From positions 4,288,152-4,352,151 of the forward strand of contig OY783218.1 in NCBI GenBank assembly GCA_963678705.1: DNA of 64,000 nt, given 5' to 3'. The first letter of the stretch is position 1. Each line of letters begins with the position of its first letter. This DNA comes from Panorpa germanica (Eukaryota > Arthropoda > Insecta > Mecoptera > Panorpidae). Positions 52,500 through 62,054 of this stretch are shown here, one piece after another. The notes below the pieces were generated by a model. That model worked only from the letters and a program-made list of their open reading frames with translations. It did no database searches and was not told the DNA's origin. The translations under genes and the position numbers were made by a program.

Positions 52500-52812
52500 T
52501 TGTAATTTTACTGTATCTGCCTTTACAGCTGTTTCCTCTTCAATGTTTTTCTACCTTGTTATCTTCTTCCTCTGTCCCCTCCTTACTTCCACCAGCTATC
52601 TATTTTCTTCTCTCCTCTTGCAATCGTTCCTCCCGACTCCCTTTACTTACAAAGTTTCTTCTCCTTCTCTCTTTTCTTTCTCCATACTTCTGCTATCTTT
52701 CATTCTACCTATTTCCTCCATTCCTTCTTGCCTGTACCCCCGTCTCTCACCTCATGTCTTCCTTGATTCCTCTCGACAAACTCTCTATTATCTTTCCCCA
52801 TCCTTCCTAACA
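52500..52812 (-). repeat. pyrimidine-rich block (purine-rich on minus), possible LINE remnant
   Basis: About 300 bp almost free of purine runs. On the minus strand the composition resembles the LINE-derived blocks at 11520, 30480 and 40512. No clear peptide motif or target duplication, so it may be simple low-complexity DNA. Confidence 0.4.
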
Positions 52813-54014
52813 TAGCTTCTCTTCATTTTTCTTTGCAATGAACTCCATTGAACGTTAGTTCAAATCTCGTCGAGTTTACCGCTCAAATTAATACGCGTAG
52901 TGCGATTGTTTAATAGCAACTTTACCAAATCAACAACCTTTTATGCATAATGACATATAAATATTACAGCAAGTATTTAAAATAAGGACAATCTAGAAAA
53001 CATCATCAATTTGAAAGCAGTACCATTTTATAAAATAAATGATAACTATTATTATTTATTTTCTTAATAAAGTTACTTTGTAACTGTTTTTCATACCATA
53101 GCGCTGAAAGTAATAAAAAAATGTAGTGATGTAGTAAAAGTTAATTAACAAGATATTTTGTCCTTTAATTTAATAGATATAATAATTCAAATACATATTA
53201 TGAGGATGAAATTGAATGAATAAACTCTTTGAAAATGATGTAATATGTTTATAAATTTGTATTTGTTATATTGTATGATAAAGAAGTAATAAGCATTCAA
53301 GTGAAGACAAGAAAACAATAATGAAATTGGGATGTTTCATTATAAAAATATCGCAGAATATATCCTACATATATATATGAAACATTTTCGTAAATATTAT
53401 AAGTTTCAAACTGATTTACAACACGAAATATATCTATCTGCCACAAAAGATTTATTTCTCTTATTACTATTGACAGTACCCTTAACAAAATTAAAATACA
53501 ATGTTACTATATTCTGAATGTTTTAAAGTTTTATAGAAAACTCATTAAAATTAAGTATACTTATAACCATGTTGTAGTTAAGTGAGTCAAAGCAAAGGTT
53601 TATGAATGTCTAACTGAAAGCCTCGTGAAGGATAGAAGTTTGACTCATATAAATGGTTCTGATGCATGGTGGTGGAGGTGCATAATGCACAGTGCAGATA
53701 TACTGCACCGTTAAACCGAAGAGCTACAATAGCAATAAAACTGCATCAGACTTTATTTGCCAATAAATTGTGGATGCAAAATGCGTCAAAGTATCTGACA
53801 TTTGGATGATTGTCCGCCTCATTTGACTCTGTGCAAAGGTCAAATACATAATAAAACCGAATTACTCAGAGTATTAGCCGGAATGGAATATGGGTGTAAT
53901 ATGTAGCTGCAGACTGCAATTGAAGTCGTACTGATCAATAATGTGAAGTTAGTTTATTTATTTATTTGTTACACTAGCTACCAGAATTCATTCGTACTGA
54001 AATGTATGGTTTCA

Positions 54015-54031
54015 TTTCGGTTTCGGTTTCG
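54015..54031. repeat. TTTCGG short tandem repeat
   Basis: Nearly three copies of TTTCGG. Confidence 0.85.
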
Positions 54032-54384
54032 TTTTATCACTGAAATTCAATGATTTAAAATTCAATAGGAACTCGAATAGAGTTAAAATTTACTAGGTTT
54101 AGACAAGCAGTTTACTAAATATTTAAGCCACTAAACCGCACCGAAAATAAGCAAATATGACTTAAGACAGAGAGAAATTTTTGAAACACCATTCCCTTTT
54201 ACCCTTACTTTTATTATTATTATACTACTGCGATTTTAATAATATATCTCGTTTGTTTATTTTTTATTTTATTTGAGTTTATCATTTGATAAGTAAATAT
54301 TCTGGAAAAAATTTGTTCCATCTCCGGGAATAAAATCCATCCAAAGGACACCTTTAATTTTTCTTTTTTCTTATTATTCTATAG

Positions 54385-54600
54385 AATAAGAATGTATGCT
54401 AAATATGAAATTGACTCAGATAAGAGATAGAAGTCCAATGAAAATTAAATTTTAAAATGGTATGACCATTTCAACCCATTATGTCTCTTAAAGTCTGATG
54501 TGTTTTTATCCACTGCTACATAATTTGGGTGATTTTTAAGTCACTGCTGGAATCTATTGTTAATGCCCTTGTTGATAATTGTCTTGTTAGCTTGCTACAA
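54385..54600 (-). mobile_element. diverged jockey-like LINE 3' fragment
   Basis: Aligns with 11826-12040. The minus strand reads KNHPNYVAV then SDFKRHNGLK, like NNHPNYLAV and PDFKRLKRH in the better copy, but with stops and indels. The 3'-UTR block GATAAGAGATAGAAGTCCA.TGA is shared. It is an older insertion. Confidence 0.7.
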
Positions 54601-56154
54601 GCGAATTCTAAGACTCGTTTATTCAGATAAGTCATTTTTTACCTGCGTTTCTTCTTTAGCTTTTTTTTAAATACAGGTATTATATTAAGCTTTATTTTAC
54701 GAACTGTTTTCGAGTAAAATGAACCAAAGATAACATCTAATTCGCTCAAATTTCACCACGAATAATGAAATAAGACATAAGATTTCCGTATTTACATCAC
54801 TGAATTAAAAGCGCATATAAAATATATAAGGAATATAATATGATATTAAGTAAATAAAATTACAGCAAACAAATGATTAGATCGAAATATAATTGCAACT
54901 GCAATTATTGTATTATTGCATTATACGTAGCATAATGAACCAGCATATAAAAACCAATAACAAATACAGGCAAAGGAATGAAGAACGTTGTCGCGCTATA
55001 ATATAATTCAAAAATCGAACTTCGCTTAAATTTATCTCGAGCTCTAATCGGTCAACCAACTTCAATTTTTTTGGATAATTACATAATGATATCCTTTACA
55101 ATTGTGCACAAAATTATAGCATTCTACTCATGTCCATTTTAATAACGCCTGCGTGGGAAACAACAATGATTTCACTTTTATTGGGTTAATACACAGGTAA
55201 AAAATTGAGTAAAGTTTACACCTTAGCTTGCCACTAGCTAATTCTTCATCTTCATTTGCTACTTCTTATATACAAGCTAATTCCAAGATAATTTGCTACA
55301 TCTGCCAGTAAGTTTCTACCAGCAACCTCTGAATATTCATACACTTGTTAATTATTAATTATAATCGAGTGAAAATGCAAACAAAGGTTTGTTGAAGTTG
55401 CTTTTTGTTGTATTCTGCATTACAGAACCTTACGAACCCTCAACCGCAGCTCTACCAATGATTATAGCACAACAACTACCTTAAGTAAAGAATAAATTGC
55501 AATAATATCTCAAAGTCTCGACCAATACAACACAAACAAGAATATTATCTTTATTTACATTTATAAATTGTAGTTGAAAGAAAGTCGTGCTTATTAACCA
55601 ATAAAAGATTTAAACATTATTTAACTTATTGTCTTAGTACGTATACGTATATAATGTACTCAAATAATGTGGGAACATTTTAATATTAATATTAATATTT
55701 ATGTTCTTCTTGTGGGCGTTTACACACATTCAAAAAAAATAAAAGAAGGAATGGTTTTAAACAAATACTCAATCCTCTTAAATTATCAGATACGCACAAA
55801 GAAACTTAATGTTTAACAAATATATTATATTGTTTTTATGCTGCGTTTACACTTTATTCATAAACCACTTAGGGGCGGTTGCAAAAGACTCAATGTAACA
55901 AGTAAAGAAAGAATTACAGCAGATTTTGTGTAGGTATTGAATATGTTAGTAACTACCTTTAAAGTAGACACAATAAAAGAACAATTTATCAAAAGAGGTC
56001 CATTATTGTCCAAGAAGAGAAATATATGCTGTGCGCTTAAAAGATTAGCATGACTTTTGTTCGGAATTAAATTTACCAAGTAACACTAGATGAGTATATC
56101 TTTAAAACAATAAACAAATTAATAAACTAATATTTTGCTGAATCCGAATCTATA

Positions 56155-56374
56155 GAGTATTTCAATAAGAGCGCTCATTTTAAATCAACAGAAATACGTA
56201 ATATTTCCGTGAAAACTGGTGATATTATTATTTTAATCTAAAGTACAAACTCTGAGGTTAGTAATGAAACAAAATATCTGCCAAATTTCACCAAAATATT
56301 GGGTTTTTCTATTGATTTAAAATGAGCGCTCTTGTTGAAACATCCTTAAAATAACCGGTCTTGTTGAAAGACCT
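56155..56374. mobile_element. TA-flanked MITE related to 29589-29803
   Basis: 220 bp between TA dinucleotides. Left end GAGTATTTCAATAAGAGC, right end complement AGGTCTTTCAACAAGACC. Internal inverted arms centre on GAGCGCTCATTTTAAATCAA. CTCTGAGGTTAGTAATG matches the complement of the interior of 29589-29803. Confidence 0.65.
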
Positions 56375-56650
56375 TATATGTACTAGCCTAGCCACTGAGC
56401 GTGTATAGCAGTGAAATAACTTGTATTTTAATGGCATTTAGTCCATTTTTGCTTAATTAATTCACAGAAAATGTCGGTAATTTATTATAAATGTTTGTTC
56501 TAATATCATCACTATAGCATTGTAGTAGTTATTACTCTTATTTTAAAAAATAACAAAAATAAGATTATTTCCTAAACCTAAATATTAAATGAACTAGCAA
56601 CAATGTTCATGAACCTTACAATATAAAAAGTACAAAATTAACTTTGGAAT

Positions 56651-57266
56651 GGGCTTGTGTCCTCATTTTTTAGTGGTCGAGTTTTCAATTGTTGATTGAA
56701 ACTGATGTTAATAAATGTGTATTGGCGTGTCTATTTTATTAAATATCTAAATGTGGACGGAGATATAGCAATTAAAAGTTTGAATTGTAGTTTTAGCGCT
56801 AGAAATGCATTTGAAATGCATTTTAACGTCAGTTATTTGTTGAGTAGATCAGTGCTGTGGTAATGTTCTAGAGCTGTTGGTAGTCAAATAATCAAGTCAA
56901 ATTAAAGAATAATAAGCTTTTATTTTATTTAACCCTGCTAAGGCAGACATAATATTGAAATTTGATTGTTCCTTGAAATAGCTGTAAATAATATTTAATA
57001 TTTTGATATATAAGTACATATAGCAGAGATTTATGAGCTGCAAAGTTGGTAACCTTACACAAGGATTGTGATGTCACATGCACTTGGAATGTGTATAACG
57101 TTGAATCCCTTTAATAATTAAAGCGACAAAATGACTTTTTTAATTGTTAATATCTCTTAACATATAAGGAGTTATTAAAAAATAATTGGACATTTGAGGT
57201 TCTAGTAATCCACTTTATCAATATATAGTACACTTTTATAGAAATTAAGACAAAGGACACAAGCCC
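56651..57266 (+). mobile_element. GGGCTTGTGTCCT-TIR element, copy 4
   Basis: 616 bp and AT-flanked, with both termini intact. A short deletion/substitution replaces the GGTCGGCCATATTTG segment seen in copies 1-3. Confidence 0.85.
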
Positions 57267-58055
57267 ATTAGCTCCTGCTAGACATTGTGCTGTAAAACAC
57301 TTTTCTACCAGGGAACGTTAACTCACTTTATCGAGTCTGCTAAACTATTATATGAAAGTCAAGAGTAATGTGATTTGACAAGTAATATAACAGTCAAACC
57401 ATCAGGAAATGTATCCATACATAATAAACTAAATCACTTCCACAGAAAATTATTTATATATACATACTTATTACTTATTATATATATACTTATTAGTCTT
57501 AAGTATAAAAGAAATTGTTAGTGCTATTATATGTTCTAAATAAAGTTTGGTTTCTTTTGAAATTTAAAATCCTTATTTGAATTAAACACGATTACGTAAT
57601 ACTATTCATATAAACCATACTTTAAAACCATCTACCAAAAAACATTAATCAATATTTAAGAAAGACAATACCTAAAAATGTAATTAAAAATTATAAATTA
57701 TTTGAATTTTGCCCCAAGTTGTTATAGACCTATGTTTTCATTTTACTCATACTAGTGTTGAGTGTTAGGAACGATACCCTTTTTGAAATAAGAATAATTT
57801 GTTATTTAGATTTAAATGAATTTTGTTATTTATTTTTTTGAATGAATCACTATAATTCATAACTATACAAATAATATTTATTTCCAAATTAAAATTAGGT
57901 TTTATTTTTCAAAACGGTTTTAAAATAATTTTATTACTTTTTAAATTATTGAAATTACTTTTTAACAAATTTAAGTTTCTTTGTTTTATAGAAAAACTGG
58001 TAAAATATTTTGTACATCTTAGAAGAGTTAATGAGGAATTGTTAAATGGACTCAC

Positions 58056-58313
58056 CTTTCTCGTAGCTGATCTGTCTCTCCTGTTGGCGGGCGTTATCTG
58101 CAGCAACCTTCAGAAGTCCCTGAATATTTCTTAGGAGTGTTTCTGTCGAGGAGATGCTGGGATCTTGTCCAGCAACTCCTGGTGCAACTCCACTAACTGC
58201 TACCGCTGCTGCAGTTGCGGCAAGTGTGGAATAATTAAGTGCTTGTTGTGAGTCCGACCCTGTTGTAACGGGTGGCATTGGCAGTGGTATATCACGCTCA
58301 TTATCACTAAGAT
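58056..58313 (-). CDS. dac: dachshund exon encoding linker and first half of the C-terminal DAC domain
   Basis: Seen: acceptor ATTTTGTTGCAG before 58313, donor GTGAGT after 58056, and a 258-nt open frame in phase 1-1. The peptide starts DLSDNERDIPLPMPPV, passes through an Ala/Val/Gly-rich low-complexity stretch, then reads SSTETLLRNIQGLLKVAADN followed by ARQQERQISYEK. Established: this last segment is the start of the C-terminal coiled-coil DAC domain (DD2) of Dachshund/DACH proteins. That domain mediates protein interactions, including with Eyes absent, in the retinal determination network in the nucleus. The exon ends GAG AAA G, and joining to the exon at 21143 (CC GAA TTG) gives EK-A-ELKMD without a frame break, exactly as in the family. 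The closing intron is about 36.9 kb, which fits the long introns of dac. Identification is by recognition of the domain, since no database search was possible. Confidence 0.92.
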
Positions 58314-58427
58314 CTGCAACAAAATGTTAAAAATTAATTTAAAAAGAAGTGGAGCTAAAAAATTTCAGATTACTATTAAAAATAAAAGTACTGTATAATA
58401 TTTTTAACTTATTAAAATTATAACTAC
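58314..58427 (-). other. dac: short dac intron (114 bp)
   Basis: Begins GTAGTT and ends TTGTTGCAG on the minus strand. It is AT-rich with a T-rich tract before the acceptor and carries no transposon, unlike every other intron here. Confidence 0.6.
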
Positions 58428-58613
58428 CATAGTTATAGTGGTTCGAAAGAGGGCCCGAAAGAGTTAGGGGCCTATGAAGAGGGGAAGTACTAAGGTAGTC
58501 GTTTCCATAGGTATTATACCCATTGACCCCTAAAGTCTCTTTCGGAAAGCTGTATACCTCCTCTTTCGGAAAGCCATGCGCCCTCTCTTTTGAAAAGCCA
58601 TGGGTTCTCTCAT
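58428..58613 (-). CDS. dac: dachshund internal exon (62 codons, symmetric phase 1-1, possible cassette)
   Basis: Seen: on the minus strand a pyrimidine-containing acceptor ending TTGTTGCAG precedes 58613, and a GTAGTT donor follows 58428. The 186 nt are open throughout when read as G|AT GAG AGA. The exon ends one base into a codon, so it joins in frame to the next exon (AT CTT AGT), restoring Asp, after an intron of only 114 bp. The peptide begins DERTHGFSKERAHGFPKEEV, with three consecutive ~8-residue units ending in F-S/P-K-E, then a Gly/Asn/Tyr/Ser-rich stretch (GVNGYNTYGNDYLSTSP). It resembles no conserved domain and would lie in the variable linker between the N-terminal SKI/SNO/DAC box and the C-terminal DAC domain. 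The donor GTAGTT is weaker than the GTGAGT donors of the other two exons. Inference: a lineage-specific, possibly alternatively spliced exon. Assignment to dac rests on phase and proximity, so it is less certain than the next two exons. Confidence 0.6.
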
Positions 58614-60948
58614 CTGCAACAAGGCAGAAACCACGTATCAATAAAACAATAGTTAAAAATGTCTTCACAATCTACAAAATTTTCATATAAACATATATAC
58701 ATATATACTTTAAAATAAGTAGGCAATTATATCACTAGTGTCCTGAACAATGTTATTTTTAATGAAATTTTAAAGAAAGTTAACCGCAGTTATTCCGCAT
58801 TCTCTGACAGTGCCTGATCGAGCTTTCGCGTTTTTCTAGTAATATTTATTTTTCTCTATATAATATATGGCTAAACATACTGCATTGTAACTTATAATAT
58901 TTTTGTTATTTTCACGTTTCACTGTGAAGTAGCAATCGTTGGAAAAAGCTTATCCCGATATTAAGTATGAAATGTTGTGTGAATACTATATAAGGATGAG
59001 TTTCTCTTATATCTAAGCCAATTGAACACTGAAGCAGAAAGAGAGAAATTCATGCATGCACACAAATCCGTGTATAGACAGTCCCGACAGGATTGTGGAA
59101 TATGAATACACATATACATAAAGCTCGGAGCTGGCCTGAATACGGGGTAGTGTGTCCACAACTTAAGTCATATCATAAATAGACATTTTAGCCTACTTTG
59201 TCTTTACATTATCTCTTTTTATATTCTAAGATAAATAAGTATATGCAACGTAGTTAAATCCTCAATTGTTATTGTTATATCCTAACGACTGCGCCAAATG
59301 CTGCTCTGATGGCATGCTCATGTTGCCGTGATCGTCAAGAGATCTATGTTCATCTCACACATAAACGTTTATAACACGTCATCCTACGAACTTATTGAGT
59401 AATGGGCCCTTTAAACATTCGCAAACAATAACTAATGTATATATTCAGTATGGTACACATACGTGAGAATTAAACATGCGATATTTAACATTTGTTGTAA
59501 GAAGTTGTACAACACGTCCACACGAGTACGACATGCAACTTAATACGTCGGAACCTTTCATATTTCCAACGAATACAAAAAAAAAAAGAAATGAAACTCA
59601 GTTACTTAACAAGGTGTCTGCTAACTCGTGACTATGTTTGACAAGGATCTATAGTTCAGGTCTATTTCATTTGTCCATTTACCATTTTTAATTATTTTTA
59701 TTTATTTACTAAACACATTCTCAAATTCAAAACCGTAATTTCTTTAGAAGTTCCGACTTAGGATTGAAACAATTTTATTTCTTAAAAATACTATCTAGAA
59801 TAGTAGTATCATACAGTAGCATAAGTAAGGGTTTTATTAGTGTCGCACCAGTCTGTACGGTACATTAGTGAGTACATAGCTTAAAAATAAACCTTCCTAC
59901 TTTTTAAAACTCTTGGCACTATTTTGAATGTACTATATATGTATGTTATCAACAAAGCAGTTGGCAAGACTGTTTTCTGATGTTTACGAGTAACAACATA
60001 TACTCGTAAGTCGTAATATGCCTGCCTCTGCCGCTGCCGTGAGCTGTGAGCCGTCTACAATGTTTCTAGTCTATCAGGTCGGTATATACGACTGCACTTT
60101 ACTGATAAAGATAAGAGACATTTTAACAACAACTAACACCATAACTTTAAACATACCTTTCAGCACTGTGCTGTACTGTGTGTGCTGGTTTGTTGTTGGT
60201 TTTCACTTTTTGTTAAAGAAAACAAAACAGAATAATTCAATGTTTATTCACAATTTAAAATTCATCGTTTACAGTTCGTGGATCAATAAATAGATGGCAT
60301 TACTTTACTATACCGATAGATAGGTAGGGTAAGTGGTAAATGTAGTAGATATGAAATATGGGATTTAGATTCGTTGTTACACGACTATATTCAATGCTTT
60401 TTTGTTATATTTTGTTAGTTGTCATACTTAATAAGTAGAGACTCTGCGTGTTTGTGGACTGTTACATTTATACATAATTCACATAATTTAGAAACACATT
60501 TCCAAGTTGTGTGTAGTAGATGGAATATTAAGCAATTTTAGTATACTTGTATACAGGTTGAGAGTAATCGATATCTTTAATAAAATATAACAGAGACGCT
60601 CAAAAGTTTATGGAGATTTTTTTTAATTCATAATTTGCCGAGCTACTTAGGACCTCGGTCCTTTTTTCGCCCTTATTGTAATACATTACACCAATTTCTA
60701 TATTTTAAGTCGCCACGCTCCTTTGCACGCCGAAGACTAAACCAATTTATTAATAAAATTGAATTTAAAAAGAGTTTTCTATAAAATAATCTTTTAGTAA
60801 AATAATAGTAATAGCGCGACGTCTACTTTTTCAGTTAGGAGTTGTTTCACAAAAGTAAGTACTGAAACTAAGAAAAATGCATGCAGTTTAAATTAAGAGA
60901 GTTCGGCGGTGACTCATATTTACAAGGGGGTATAACATCCATATATAT

Positions 60949-61345
60949 TTACGATGCGATAGTGAATTTCATCCCTTTCGTTCCTGTATACATTATAAAA
61001 AAATTAGTGAGACAGATTGTAGATTTATACGGAATAATTTGTTTTAAGCATGAGTCACGACTGATCTCTCGTGATTTGAACTACTTGTGTTCGTTTCCCA
61101 TTTTCAAAGATCCGCTGCGCATATACAAACACAAAAAGTGCCCCGAATGTTATATAAGAAGTTGTTTATTTCTCAGGAAGTTCGGAAATGTACGACAGCT
61201 TGTAGAACGTAATGCGGTAGTTTGATATATATACTTATGAACAATATTATGAAAATGGACGTATAAAATTCGGACTTGTTTAATTAAAGTAAAAAACTTC
61301 CTCTAATAATAAAATGTGCTAATGCGAAATGTACTCAATTCTTGC
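60949..61345. repeat. dispersed repeat, partly duplicated nearby
   Basis: 60949-61075 matches 9657-9780. 61207-61326 matches 61907-62054 (ACGTAATGCGGTA.TTTGATAT, AACTTCCTCT and TGCTAATGCG). Family unknown. The frame at 60881-61225 is not recognised as a protein. Confidence 0.55.
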
Positions 61346-61411
61346 GAAAATTAATTCTTTTTCACTCAGATTTCAGATAGATGTCATCTATGGAAAAAAA
61401 ATTAACAAAAT

Positions 61412-61750
61412 CTTTTCATAAGAATATTCTTTCTCATTCCAACATCATACATTTAAATGGAGATATAGTTGTTGTCTCCTTTTTACATTTGAAAATATTT
61501 ATTTTAGCAGAGATAAAATTCCACCTTCATTTCACCAGAATATCATAGAAAAAGAAACAAGATATATCTGTGTCTGTTACACTTGAATGGTTTATTTGCA
61601 ACTTCATTCAATACTGGTACGGTAGTGAGGTCAGGTGAAGGGATTTTACCATTTGTAGTTTATATCACTGACATTTCCTTTGAACGATTGAAATCAAATT
61701 GAATAGTTTGATGACAAAAAAATAAAAAATCATCTAAATTGTTTACTGGG
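61412..61750 (+). mobile_element. TIR-type element of the CCCAGTAAAC family (right part)
   Basis: Aligned copy of 23395-23740 ending TTGTTTACTGGG. It lies between the two copies of the 61207/61907 repeat, so it may have inserted into that repeat. Confidence 0.65.
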
Positions 61751-61906
61751 ATGAAACTTCTAGTTTAATATTTATCAATATACTACTGTATACTGTGGGT
61801 GATAAAAGTGCTTTTTATATATCTGCATCGTTTTCCCTCTCACAGCTCACGTTATATACGAATATGCATGCTGCCAGCATGTTCCTGGTCTATGCGACTA
61901 AGAGTA

Positions 61907-62054
61907 TAACGTAATGCGGTACTTTGATATACATAAATACGTATAAACTATATTATAAATACTGACTATAAAAGACAGACTACATGGATACAGTAGTGTA
62001 TTGATAAAACAATAAGGGAGGAACTTCCTCTCATTATAAAGTATGCTAATGCGA
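61907..62054. repeat. second copy of the 61207-61326 repeat
   Basis: Same order of blocks as the first copy, with a ~25-bp length difference. Confidence 0.6.

Larger units (their letters stand above)
21144..58055 (-). other. dac: ~36.9-kb dac intron, transposon-rich
   Basis: Bounded by a GTGAGT donor at 58055 and a TTTCAG acceptor at 21144 on the minus strand. No convincing host exon was found inside on either strand. The identifiable content is transposons and remnants, listed separately. The remaining stretches (for example 21190-23300, 27400-29500, 35500-37500, 41100-43150, 48350-51100, 52830-54380, 54610-56150 and 57270-58050) are AT-rich with scattered short repeats, and I see no gene in them. 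Confidence 0.8.

Noticed and set aside
60018..60293. 91-codon plus-strand frame with an Ala-rich start
   Set aside because: Only the first ~20 codons look protein-like. No splice or promoter context.
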